Below are positions 44,501-51,729 of a DNA stretch of 64,000 nucleotides, one piece after another. The position numbers and the translations under genes are program-made. Every line of letters begins with the position of its first letter. Position 1 is the first letter of the stretch. The DNA is taken from positions 1 to 64,000 of the forward strand of contig NZ_VMOA01000033.1 of NCBI RefSeq assembly GCF_020662345.1, in the 5' to 3' direction. Origin of the DNA: Methylobacterium sp. W2. GTDB taxonomy: Bacteria; Pseudomonadota; Alphaproteobacteria; Rhizobiales; Beijerinckiaceae. The notes beneath the pieces were generated by a model. The model searched no databases. It saw only the letters and a program-made list of their open reading frames with translations, and was not told the DNA's origin.

Positions 44501-44881
44501 GGCGAGGCCTGGCGCCTGCGCAGACCCCTCGACGACGCCATGCGCTCCGACATCCTCCGCTCGGCCATCGCCTACGGCCTGTCGAATGAATCCCTCGGGC
44601 TGGAGCGCCTGAGGGCGAAGTTCGCCGAACCCATGGCCGAGAGCGTCGACGCCCGCACCTTCGCCCTGCTCACCCAGCCGAACGCGGTGCGCAGCCTGGC
44701 CTTCCGCGAGATCGCGCAGCGGGCCACCAAGGCGGAGACGCTCCAGGCCTTTCTCAAAGAATATCGCAAGCGCTACCCGGAGATGTCGGTGCCGCAACCG
44801 GCGAATGCCGGTGGCGTGCAGGCCGAGGCCCAGGCTGCCGAAGCTCAGGCCGGCGAGCCCCCGCCCTCACCCAAGGGCTGA
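41525..44881 (+). CDS. Very large exported AMIN-like/TPR-like protein, unknown function
   Basis: 1118 residues. A basic leader and signal sequence (LMAGFVATSILGGTLVTASEAEA) come first. An AMIN-like beta domain follows (about 38-130: RLLTVKANQIGRYARIAMTFDS through GEHVFVDLLPEDW), then a Pro/Ala linker near residue 280-315 and further beta-rich sequence to about 530. The last 550 residues are helical repeats resembling TPRs (AVANTQMARYADARKALD, FLRARIDEVTGQTSAALDTYRRLSD, ARALIRARALSDLSRTDLALETI). It probably acts in the periplasm as a binding scaffold. Starts at 41525 or the ATG at 41567 are both possible. Confidence 0.75.
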   Translation: MGMGAEIARRRRRLMAGFVATSILGGTLVTASEAEAARLLTVKANQIGRYARIAMTFDSAVPVKARISGLVLLVNFGEPSTSAPEKITSEIPDFVTMVRRDPDGTGLRLALQKPYRLNVQTAGEHVFVDLLPEDWSGLPPPLPPEIVAELVRRAQIAEAAMRAARPVVEPKRLPLELSRLPTLTRLSLRLAPDTIARFDEAGLATRLTIPGAWRIDDLAPRGRTKPAIEALTVENDGDGARLLVTPAAGYEIRTGRDEDGVTLDVVRRAAPSDAKTSDVKAAAAEASSKPVTAPVSAAPPRPAGTPAPAVPQKTIVLRPAGPGLAFPFQRQPAAALFERAGIATLVFETPETITVPPGDPVFELASQPRRQGAFVAVSFKVPRERLLDLVPIGDADAPTGWELVAGENLSASETLSAIRNPEASGRIGIGIRLPNPGGATWIERGGERIGVVTGYGPKPAGIPKRQAFVDFELLPSRQGVAVLAKADDLLVRPDMDGVVIGREGGMAVSGVARPAEPALTAVSDLAIERQPWDAARSGNIGENLREHLNAVVDAARPARGPLRLALARSMLANGLGLEALGVLKVAASEDPVMAGQRELAILTAVANTQMARYADARKALDTEYLRADPEARLWKGYLDAKAGRWPIADTAFRDTAGIIERYPDDLQSLLRSVAAEAAIETGDWATASQQITTALARAADRSVTDRLAFLRARIDEVTGQTSAALDTYRRLSDTADRPTAAVATLRGTILAHALGKMPVAEAIERLETLLLTWHGDEIEQRTIAGLSKLNMEAGRWRQAFAASRKADALAPGSAISRELHDSAQDLFDDLFLTEKGARMSGVEALALYFDFKDFAPIGRRGDEIVRRLADKLVELDLLDSAGELLQHQIDHRLSGPARSSVAARLATIRMMDEKPLQALQVIDATYLPELPDDLRRARALIRARALSDLSRTDLALETIEAETGADAERLRADILWSGRRWREAGEAHEAMVGEAWRLRRPLDDAMRSDILRSAIAYGLSNESLGLERLRAKFAEPMAESVDARTFALLTQPNAVRSLAFREIAQRATKAETLQAFLKEYRKRYPEMSVPQPANAGGVQAEAQAAEAQAGEPPPSPKG

Positions 44882-44910
44882 GACCCGCCTTCCCACCCCG
44901 GGATGAGGCG

Positions 44911-46014
44911 TCAGCGCCGGAACGCGACGGGGCCGTTCATGCCCGGCCAGTCGGAATAGCCGTTGGCGCCCCCGCCATACCAATAGGCTTTCGGAGCCTC
45001 GGCGAGCGGTGCGCCAGTGCGGAGCCGCTCGACGAGATCGGGATTGGCGATATAGGGCCGGCCGAAGCTGAAGAGGTCCGCCCTCCCCTCGGCGAGGTCC
45101 TTCTCTGCGAGGTCGAGCGTGTACTGGTTGTTGCCGATATAGGCGCCCTTGAACCGCTCGCGGATCTGTCCGAAATCGACCTCGTCCGGCACGTCGCGGG
45201 TCTGCTGGGTCACGCCCTCGATCGTGTGAACGTAGAGCAGGTCGAACCCGTTCAGGGCGTCGATATAGGCGCCGAAGGTCGCCTTCGGATCGCTGTCCAG
45301 CGGCGTCTTGCCCGGCTCCGTGGTGGCGGGCGACAGGCGGATGCCGACGCGCTTGCCGCCCCAGACCTCCGTCACCGCTTTCACCACAGCGAGGGGAAAG
45401 CGCAGGCGGTTCTCGATCGAGCCGCCATACTGGTCGGTCCGCTTGTTCGTGGAATCGCGCACGAACTGTTCGAGCAGGTAATTGTTGGCGGAGTGGATCT
45501 CGACACCGTCGAACCCGGCGCGCTTCGCATTCTCGGCCGCCCTGCGATAATCCTCGACGATGCCCGGGATCTCGTCCGTCTCCAGGGCACGGGGCGTCTC
45601 GTGCGGCTTCATGCCGGATTTGGTGAAGGCCATGCCCTCGGGCTTCAGGGCCGACGGGGCCACCGGCGACTGGCCGTTCGGTTGCACGTCGGGATGCGAG
45701 ATGCGACCCGTATGCCAGAGCTGCAGGAAGATGCGCCCGTCATTGGCGTGAACCGCCGCGGTGACGGGCTTCCAGCCTTCCACCTGCGCATCGGTCCAGA
45801 TGCCCGGCGTCAGCGCGTAGCCCACCGCCTGGGGCGAGATGTTCGTCGCTTCCGAGATGATGAGGCCGGCATTGGCGCGCTGGGCATAGTAATCGACCGC
45901 GAAATCCGGGGGGATGCCCTCGTCGAACGACCGGCTCCGGGTCAACGGGGCCATGACGACGCGGTTCTTGAGGGTGAGGTCGCCGAGGGTGAAGGGTTCG
46001 AGGATCGGGCTCAT
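44911..46014 (-). CDS. Old yellow enzyme family NADH:flavin oxidoreductase (alkene reductase)
   Basis: A 367-residue FMN-dependent ene-reductase. Features are the FMN-binding VVMAPLTRSRS near residue 20, the active-site region FLQLWHTGRISHP, and GFDGVEIHSANNYLLEQF with the catalytic HxxN pair. NKRTDQYGGSIENRLRFPLAV and the C-terminal FGRPYIANPDLVERL are also present. This pattern fits the NemA/pentaerythritol-tetranitrate-reductase type. I set the start at the ATG 46014; an open frame to 46332 upstream is not coding. Convergent with the large exported-protein gene. Confidence 0.93.
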   Translation of the reverse strand: MSPILEPFTLGDLTLKNRVVMAPLTRSRSFDEGIPPDFAVDYYAQRANAGLIISEATNISPQAVGYALTPGIWTDAQVEGWKPVTAAVHANDGRIFLQLWHTGRISHPDVQPNGQSPVAPSALKPEGMAFTKSGMKPHETPRALETDEIPGIVEDYRRAAENAKRAGFDGVEIHSANNYLLEQFVRDSTNKRTDQYGGSIENRLRFPLAVVKAVTEVWGGKRVGIRLSPATTEPGKTPLDSDPKATFGAYIDALNGFDLLYVHTIEGVTQQTRDVPDEVDFGQIRERFKGAYIGNNQYTLDLAEKDLAEGRADLFSFGRPYIANPDLVERLRTGAPLAEAPKAYWYGGGANGYSDWPGMNGPVAFRR

Positions 46015-46217
46015 GAGGTGCGTGCTGTCCTTAACGGGGATGAGACAGGCCCCCCGACCGGGAGGCTTCGCGTTCACCCGTTCACGCAACCGAGCCGTCC
46101 CGATGCCATGAGGGAGACGGGATGGGGCCAGTGCGGGTGAAGCGCTATGGGCGGGCAATCCCGCCGCCCGATCCCTTGTTCCCGCACCCCTCCCCCGATT
46201 GCGCCGGGTGCGCATCC

Positions 46218-46410
46218 CCTCGCCCCGCTTGCGGGGAGAGGGACGCGACGACCCCGTCGTCGGCGCGTCGAGGCGGTAGCCGACGGTGAGGGGGCGATTT
46301 CGGATGAGACACCTTCGGAATCGCCCCCTCACCGTCGGTGGGCTTGGCCTCCGCTCATCGCGGACACGACAAGGTGTCCGCGATCCTCGCCCCGCCTGCG
46401 GGGAGAGGGG
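46218..46410. repeat. REP-like palindromic intergenic cluster
   Basis: Within the gene-free 46015-46446 region. A 20-bp perfect inverted repeat (46280-46299 with 46319-46338) extends through a G-T pair to a 23-bp stem with a 13-base loop. An 11-bp inverted repeat (46357-46367 with 46374-46384) lies beside it. Both are bracketed by near-identical direct copies of CCTCGCCCCGC(T/C)TGCGGGGAGAGGG starting near 46218 and 46385. This layout resembles REP/BIME elements, which recur many times per genome. Confidence 0.75.
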
Positions 46411-46446
46411 GGCTCTCTCCGCCGTTCATGGAAGAGATGACCTGCC

Positions 46447-47331
46447 TCAATACCCCCTGGCGGCGATGGAATCCGACCAGTTCACCGCGCGGCGCGCCAT
46501 GCTGATATGCTGGCGCTCGTACATGCGGCCCTCGACCTTGATGGCCCCGCGCTTGGCGTTCTCCGGCTTGTCGAAGGCCTCGATCACCAGGGTGGCGCGG
46601 CGCACCTCTTCCTCCGTCGGGGCGAAGGAGGTGTTGGCCGGTTCGAGCTGGTTGGGATGAATCAGCGTCTTGCCGTCGAAGCCGAGGTCGCGCGCCTGGC
46701 GGCATTCGGTGCGGCAGCCTTCGATGTCGCCGATATCGTTCCACACGCCGTCTAGGATGGTGAGGCCTTCCGCACGCGCGGCGGCCAGGGTGAACATCAT
46801 CCACGGCAGCATCGGCACCCGGCCGGGCACGAGCTGCGCCCAGGTGTCCTTGGCGAGATCGTTGGTCCCGAGGACGAAGCAGGTGAGCCGGGTGCGCCGG
46901 TCGCGCCGCGCCTTGGCGATGTCCTGGATGTTGAGGATCGCTGCCGGGGTCTCGATCATCGCCCAGACGTCGATGCTCTCGGGGGCGTCGAGGGCTTCGA
47001 GATGGTTGGCGATGCTCTCCAACACTGCGGGCGAGGACACTTTCGGCATCAGGATGGCGTCGGGCCGGGCCTCGATCGCTGCCTTCAGGTCGGCTTCGCC
47101 CCAGGGGGTCTGCGGAGCGTTGACGCGGATCACGAGCTCGCGGTCGCCGTATCCGCCGCCCTTCACGGCCGCGCAGACCTGCTCCCGGGCCAGCACCTTC
47201 TCGTCCGGTCCCACCGCGTCTTCGAGGTCCAGGATCAGGGCATCGGCCTGCAGGGTCTTCGCCTTGTCGAGGGCTCTCTGGTTCGAGCCGGGCATGTAGA
47301 GGACGCTGCGGCGCAGGCGAAGATCGGACAT
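46447..47331 (-). CDS. HpcH/HpaI (CitE-family) CoA-ester lyase or thioesterase
   Basis: A 294-residue TIM-barrel enzyme: RRSVLYMPGSNQRALDKA, the metal/CoA motif LILDLEDAVGPDEK, VIRVNAPQTPWG, the Glu-bearing VWAMIETPAAILN and GKTLIHPNQLEPAN. Family members include malyl-CoA/beta-methylmalyl-CoA lyase and (3S)-malyl-CoA thioesterase of the ethylmalonyl-CoA pathway and citryl-CoA lyase. At under 300 residues it may be the thioesterase-type paralogue rather than the lyase, but I cannot decide from sequence. Confidence 0.88.
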   Translation of the reverse strand: MSDLRLRRSVLYMPGSNQRALDKAKTLQADALILDLEDAVGPDEKVLAREQVCAAVKGGGYGDRELVIRVNAPQTPWGEADLKAAIEARPDAILMPKVSSPAVLESIANHLEALDAPESIDVWAMIETPAAILNIQDIAKARRDRRTRLTCFVLGTNDLAKDTWAQLVPGRVPMLPWMMFTLAAARAEGLTILDGVWNDIGDIEGCRTECRQARDLGFDGKTLIHPNQLEPANTSFAPTEEEVRRATLVIEAFDKPENAKRGAIKVEGRMYERQHISMARRAVNWSDSIAARGY

Positions 47332-47544
47332 GAACGCATTCCAGTGGCGATGCGGAGGAGCTTAATGCAACACGACGGCCGGGACAGCCCTGCGGATCTA
47401 AAATGCGTGTCGATGATCCGCGTTTGACCGGCGCGGGCGTGGCCTTTGCAGCGAAATGCCGATCATACCGCATCGCCGCGAGGGCCTCGCGGATATCCAC
47501 CGGGTTCGACGCAACCGGGCCCAGCCCATAAACGGAGTGGATTG

Positions 47545-47889
47545 ATGCCGCCCTCGACGGAAACCCGTCCGTACACGGCGACGCCGGAGGGCGTCCGGCT
47601 CGCCGTGCGCCTGACGCCGCGCGCGAGCCGGACCGGGCTCGACGGCCTCGTGGAGGGCGCCGACGGACGCGTCTGGCTCCAGATGCGGGTCGCCGCACCA
47701 CCGGTGGAGGGGGCGGCCAACACGGCGCTGATCGCCGCCCTCGCGGACACCCTGCACCTGCGCCGGTCCGACATCCGCATCGTTAGCGGCGATACGGCGC
47801 GACAGAAGATCCTGGCGCTCGGCGGCGACCCTTCGCTGCTGGCCGCGCGCCTCGACGCCTGGATCGCCGGGGCGGCCACACGGCGGTGA
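47545..47889 (+). CDS. DUF167 (YggU-type) protein
   Basis: 114 residues: VRLAVRLTPRASRTGLDGL, then RVWLQMRVAAPPVEGAANTALIAALADTL and a DIRIVSGDTARQKIL end. This is the full DUF167 fold, conserved from bacteria to eukaryotes with unknown function. I set the start at the ATG 47545, not the upstream frame opening. The stop lies 2 bp from the csaA stop (convergent). Confidence 0.9.
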   Translation: MPPSTETRPYTATPEGVRLAVRLTPRASRTGLDGLVEGADGRVWLQMRVAAPPVEGAANTALIAALADTLHLRRSDIRIVSGDTARQKILALGGDPSLLAARLDAWIAGAATRR

Positions 47890-47891
47890 GG

Positions 47892-48263
47892 TCAGAACAG
47901 GCGGCTTCCGTCCGGCACGGCATGGTCGGGGCGGAACAGGACGACGGCGCCGCCCGCATCGGCGAAACCCAGGGTCAGGACTTCCGAGAGGAACTTGCCG
48001 ATCTGGCGCGGGGGGAAGTTCACCACCGCGGCAACCTGCCGGCCGACCAGATCCTCCGGCCGGTAATGCTCGGTGATCTGGGCGCTGGAACGCTTGGTGC
48101 CGATGGACGGCCCGAAATCGATGGCGAGCTTGAGCGCCGGCTTGCGCGCCTGCGGGAAGGGCTCGGCGGAGACCACCGTGCCGATCCGGATGTCCACGGC
48201 CAGGAACTGGTCGAAGCTGATCGGGGCCGCCGCCGGGGCCGCCGCATCGTGGTTCACATGCAT
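47892..48263 (-). CDS. csaA: tRNA-binding/export chaperone CsaA
   Basis: A 123-residue single OB-fold (EMAP/tRNA-binding) protein: FDQFLAVDIRIGTVVSAEPFP, KPALKLAIDFGP, and the conserved RQVAAVVNFPPRQIGKFLSEVL. CsaA proteins bind tRNA and are proposed export-related chaperones. Start at ATG 48263; the upstream in-frame stretch is not conserved. It follows the FTR1-type permease gene by 16 bp on the same strand, but the functions look unrelated. Confidence 0.92.
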   Translation of the reverse strand: MHVNHDAAAPAAAPISFDQFLAVDIRIGTVVSAEPFPQARKPALKLAIDFGPSIGTKRSSAQITEHYRPEDLVGRQVAAVVNFPPRQIGKFLSEVLTLGFADAGGAVVLFRPDHAVPDGSRLF

Positions 48264-48279
48264 GGCCCGCCTCCCCGGT

Positions 48280-49104
48280 TCACGCCGTCCGCAGGGTCCG
48301 CCTTTTGTCGGCCGACGACCATTGCATGAGAGCGACCATGACCAGGATCGTGCCGAGATAGACGATGACCTGCAGCCCCGTCGGGCGGTCGGTATAGCCG
48401 ACGAGGGCGTGGAGCACGCGCCCGACCAGGCTGCCCTCGGACAGGATGTTGGCGGTGTTCCAGAGCGGCCGGTCGAGCACCGTGATGAGGCCGGCATTGG
48501 TGAGGAACTGCGCCGCCTGCGCGGCGAGGCCGGCGGCGAGGAAGATGATGAGCGCGCTGGTGACCGAGAAGACGTAGCGGGTCGGGATCGCGGACAAGCC
48601 GAAATAGCTCACCGCCGACATCAGGATGCCCGCGCCGACCCCGGCCAGCGCCCCGATCTGCAGGTCGGGTCCGGACGTGCCCGAGGCCACGAGGCCGTAG
48701 AGGAAGAGGACGAGCTCCGCGCCCTCGCGCAGGATCGCCGCGCCGACGACGAAGGCCAGGGCGGCGGATGTGGTCTCGCCCCTGCGCACGGATTCTCCGG
48801 CGGCCTTCAACTCGCCCGCGAGCTCGCGCCCGTGGCGGCTCATCCAGGTGTTGTGCCAGATCAGCATGAGGACGGCGGTGGCGAGGACGGCCGCGTTGAG
48901 GATGTCCTGTCCCGCGCCCTCGAACGCGTCGGAGATCGCTTCGGCGAAGAGCGCCACGAGGCAGGCGCCGGCAAGCCCGCCGAGCACGCCGAGGCCGATC
49001 CAGCGGCCGCGCCCGGCGATGCCCCGCGTGGCCGCCAGCACGATGCCGATGATGAGGCCGGCCTCAATGACCTCGCGGAAGGCGATGACGAATGCTCCGA
49101 TCAT
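48280..49104 (-). CDS. ftrC: FTR1-family iron permease (FtrC)
   Basis: A 274-residue membrane permease with about seven helices. Two iron-binding motifs of the REGLE type are present in adapted form: FREVIEAGLIIG near residue 9 and LREGAELVLFLYG near residue 120. In the FtrABCD ferrous iron uptake systems of Bordetella and Brucella this is the permease. Start at ATG 49104. It is the last gene of an ftrA-ftrB-ftrD-ftrC array, with 43 bp between it and ftrD. Confidence 0.92.
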   Translation of the reverse strand: MIGAFVIAFREVIEAGLIIGIVLAATRGIAGRGRWIGLGVLGGLAGACLVALFAEAISDAFEGAGQDILNAAVLATAVLMLIWHNTWMSRHGRELAGELKAAGESVRRGETTSAALAFVVGAAILREGAELVLFLYGLVASGTSGPDLQIGALAGVGAGILMSAVSYFGLSAIPTRYVFSVTSALIIFLAAGLAAQAAQFLTNAGLITVLDRPLWNTANILSEGSLVGRVLHALVGYTDRPTGLQVIVYLGTILVMVALMQWSSADKRRTLRTA

Positions 49105-49147
49105 GCGGAGATTTCCTTCGATGTCGCGGGCGGGCTGTGGGGGCGCC

Positions 49148-50548
49148 CTACCAGATCCAGAACAGAAGCACCCAGCCGGAGACCGACAGGGAAGCCGCGG
49201 CGGCGATGCAGGCGGTGGCACCCGCCCGGCGCCATCCGCCGACGGTGAGCCCCGCCACCTGCCAGGCGAGCCACGCGCTCCACAGGCTCGCGCCGATGAG
49301 CAGCCCGGCACGCATCTCGGCGACGTAGGGCGGGGCGAGCCCCTCCCCGCGCAGGAAGGTGACGGTGAGGGCCGAGAGGCCGAGGAACACGCCGCATCCC
49401 GCGATGGGGATCAGCGTCTGCGTCAGGTGGTGGAAGCGCGCCGACGACCAGGGGCCGAGGCAACGGGTGGCGAGGGCCACGAGGGCGGACAGGCCGACCC
49501 CGAGGATGACCGTCGCGGCCCCGATATAAGCCAGCAGCAGGCCGCCATCGAGGAGCGTCATGACGTCGTTGTGCTCGGGGTAGTTGGTGAGCACGAACCA
49601 CGGCAGCGTGGTCTCCAGCGGCCAGACCATGCCGTGTTCGATGAACCAGGTGGCGAGCCATTGCTTGGCGTCGATGAACCAGGGGCTCGACGACCATTGG
49701 AAGGCGCCGGCCGCCAGACCCATCATCCCGAACAGGATCAGGACCGTCTGTTCGAGGCTCGGCTCGGAGCCGGCCACATGGACGATCTCGTAAGCGGGGG
49801 AGCGCCGGGCGAGGCGGACCGCGCCGCGATAGCCGCTGCAGCGCCCGCACATATGGCAGGAGCCGGCCCCGCGCATGGTCTTCACCGGCACCAGGGGCGC
49901 GCAGTTGAAGGCGGCGCCCTGCGGTTTGTCGGAGGCGGCCCAGGCGGGGCGGTCCACCTGGAAACTCACCGGGGCGAGCTTGGCCAGCACCGCGAAGACG
50001 CCGTTCACAGGGCAGAGATAGCGGCACCAGACGCGCTTGTTGCGGCCATAGACGAGGCCCACCGCGATCGCCGCCACGGTGGAGCCGCCGAGCACGGCGA
50101 GAACCGGCTTCGGGTAGCCATAGACGCTGACCATCTGGCCGTAGACGGTGGTTCCGGCGAAGGCGATGAAGGGCCAGCCGCCCCAGGTGATCCAGCGCGG
50201 CACCGCGCGGCCGAGGCTCCAGCGGCTGGCAAATTCCGTGAGCGTGCCCTCGGGGCACAGAACCCCGCACCAGGCCCGGCCGACGAGGACCATGCTCACG
50301 AGGACGAACGGCCACCAGATGCCCCAGAACGCGAATTGCGCGAGGACGGTCAGGTTGTTCCAGAGATGGGCGGTCCGGTCCGGCAGCGGCAGGACGGCGG
50401 GCACGGCCACGAGGACGAGATAGATCGCCACGACAGCCCATTGCACGCTGCGGATGATGCCGCCGTGGCGCTGCAGCCAATGGCCGAGTTCCGCGAGGCG
50501 CTGGTCGATCCAGGCTTCACGCAGGTCCGTCGAGACGTTCGCCGCCAT
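49148..50548 (-). CDS. ftrD: Polyferredoxin-type membrane protein (FtrD)
   Basis: A 466-residue membrane protein with several helices and NapH-like cysteine motifs: AWCGVLCPEGTL (Cys near 94 and 98), CRYLCPVNGVF near 175 and a soluble CHMCGRCSGY near 231, which together should bind [4Fe-4S] clusters. FtrD is thought to take electrons from the iron oxidation/reduction steps of FtrABC. It starts 5 bp after the ftrB stop, so translation is probably coupled. Confidence 0.9.
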   Translation of the reverse strand: MAANVSTDLREAWIDQRLAELGHWLQRHGGIIRSVQWAVVAIYLVLVAVPAVLPLPDRTAHLWNNLTVLAQFAFWGIWWPFVLVSMVLVGRAWCGVLCPEGTLTEFASRWSLGRAVPRWITWGGWPFIAFAGTTVYGQMVSVYGYPKPVLAVLGGSTVAAIAVGLVYGRNKRVWCRYLCPVNGVFAVLAKLAPVSFQVDRPAWAASDKPQGAAFNCAPLVPVKTMRGAGSCHMCGRCSGYRGAVRLARRSPAYEIVHVAGSEPSLEQTVLILFGMMGLAAGAFQWSSSPWFIDAKQWLATWFIEHGMVWPLETTLPWFVLTNYPEHNDVMTLLDGGLLLAYIGAATVILGVGLSALVALATRCLGPWSSARFHHLTQTLIPIAGCGVFLGLSALTVTFLRGEGLAPPYVAEMRAGLLIGASLWSAWLAWQVAGLTVGGWRRAGATACIAAAASLSVSGWVLLFWIW

Positions 50549-50552
50549 CGGG

Positions 50553-50897
50553 CTACTTCGCCACCAGCTTGGCTTTGGCTTCCGGATGGAAGTCGTCGAA
50601 CACGTCGTAGGTGCCGGGGTCGAGGGTGCGGAAGACGATTGCCGAGGTGGAGCCGGCGGCCAGGGCCTTCTCGCGCTTCAACTCCATGCTCTCGAACTCC
50701 ACCGGCGAGGTGCCGGTATTGGTGATCTCCAGCTTGAAGCGGGTATTGGCCGGCACCTCGATAATCTCGGGGATGATCACGCCGTCCTTCATCTCGACCT
50801 TGATCACCGGCATGTCGTTGGCCCATGCGGCGCCGATGCCCGCTGCCAGGAAGGCACAGGCGAAAGCGAGGACGAAGCTGCGGACGTGCTGGATCAC
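50553..50897 (-). CDS. ftrB: Periplasmic cupredoxin-like protein (FtrB)
   Basis: A 114-residue exported protein: a signal peptide (SFVLAFACAFLAAGIGAAWA) and a single cupredoxin-like beta domain (VEMKDGVIIPEIIEVPANTR, FKLEITNTG, VEFESMELKREKAL). The start is probably GTG at 50897; a TTG at 50906 overlapping the ftrA stop is possible. It follows ftrA, as in other FtrAB pairs, where FtrB is proposed to oxidise Fe(II) for the permease. Confidence 0.88.
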   Translation of the reverse strand: MIQHVRSFVLAFACAFLAAGIGAAWANDMPVIKVEMKDGVIIPEIIEVPANTRFKLEITNTGTSPVEFESMELKREKALAAGSTSAIVFRTLDPGTYDVFDDFHPEAKAKLVAK

Positions 50898-50902
50898 GAT
50901 GC

Positions 50903-51466
50903 TCAATACGCGCCCTTCTTGCCGGTGCCGGCGAAGGTGAAGTCCTGGATCAGGTCGAACGGCTTGAACCATTCGGCGACACCCGTCTCCTTGTCCACGT
51001 GGCGGCCGAAATGCTGGTTCTTGCCGGGAGGCGCCACCGTGAGCTTGAGCCGGTAGCGGCCGGGGCCGCTCAGCTTGACGTTGTCGCCGTAATGCGGGCC
51101 GTCATTGGCGACCATCGGCATCAGCGAGCCGCTCACTTTCGGGCCCGTGGCGGCCTCGCCCTCCAGCTTCGTCAGCTCGAAGCTCACGTCGAGGGAGGGA
51201 AGCCAATCGCCCTCGGCGAAGCCGTTGCGGTTGTCCTTGGCCGCGCGGATATCGGCTTCGAGGTGGATGTCGGATTGCGCGGCGGCGCGCATCATGTCCG
51301 GCGGGTCCATCTCGATCGGCTGAAGATAGACCGCCGTCACTTCCAGGCCGTCCTTCAGCATGGGAGGGCCGATCGGCGTCTCCTTGGCCGAGGCGAAGCC
51401 GGTGCCCAGGGCCGCGAAGGCCAGCAGGGAGGCGGACATCAGTGCGGAGTGAGTGGTTTTGCGCAT
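50903..51466 (-). CDS. ftrA: P19-type periplasmic iron-binding protein (FtrA)
   Basis: A 187-residue exported protein of the Tpd/P19 family. After a signal peptide (ASLLAFAALGTGFASA) come IGPPMLKDGLEVTAVYLQPI, then the metal-site region EADIRAAKDNRNGFAEGDWLP, the MVANDGPHYGDNVKL motif and HFGRHVDKETGVAEWF. These His, Met and Glu residues are the known copper/iron ligands of P19. It begins the ftrA-B-D-C operon. A possible iron-responsive palindrome lies about 65 bp upstream of the ATG. Confidence 0.92.
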   Translation of the reverse strand: MRKTTHSALMSASLLAFAALGTGFASAKETPIGPPMLKDGLEVTAVYLQPIEMDPPDMMRAAAQSDIHLEADIRAAKDNRNGFAEGDWLPSLDVSFELTKLEGEAATGPKVSGSLMPMVANDGPHYGDNVKLSGPGRYRLKLTVAPPGKNQHFGRHVDKETGVAEWFKPFDLIQDFTFAGTGKKGAY

Positions 51467-51529
51467 CGTCTCTAGCGCGTAAACCAGCGCTCCGCCGATG
51501 CAAAGGCGCTTCTTTGCCGAATCGATATA

Positions 51530-51544
51530 TCAGAACAATTCCAA
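51530..51544. promoter_or_regulatory. Iron-box-like palindrome upstream of ftrA
   Basis: Read on the minus strand, TTGGAATTGTTCTGA has the GAA-N3-TTC core of the alphaproteobacterial ICE/Irr box, with outer bases partly matching. It sits 64 bp before the ftrA start. Match is partial, so this is a candidate only. Confidence 0.35.
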
Positions 51545-51729
51545 GGTGTTGCGGCCGCTCCTGAAACGACGGTCGATGGGTCCTCCGACGGCCTCTATGC
51601 CGCACCGGCTGGCCGAACGGCGAACGGCCCGCCGGTCACGCTGGCCGGACAAACCGTCCGTTAACGGTGACGCGACCAATGTCGTGTCCCCGTAGTTCTG
51701 CTGGTAGGCAAGGTCGGCCGGAGACATCA

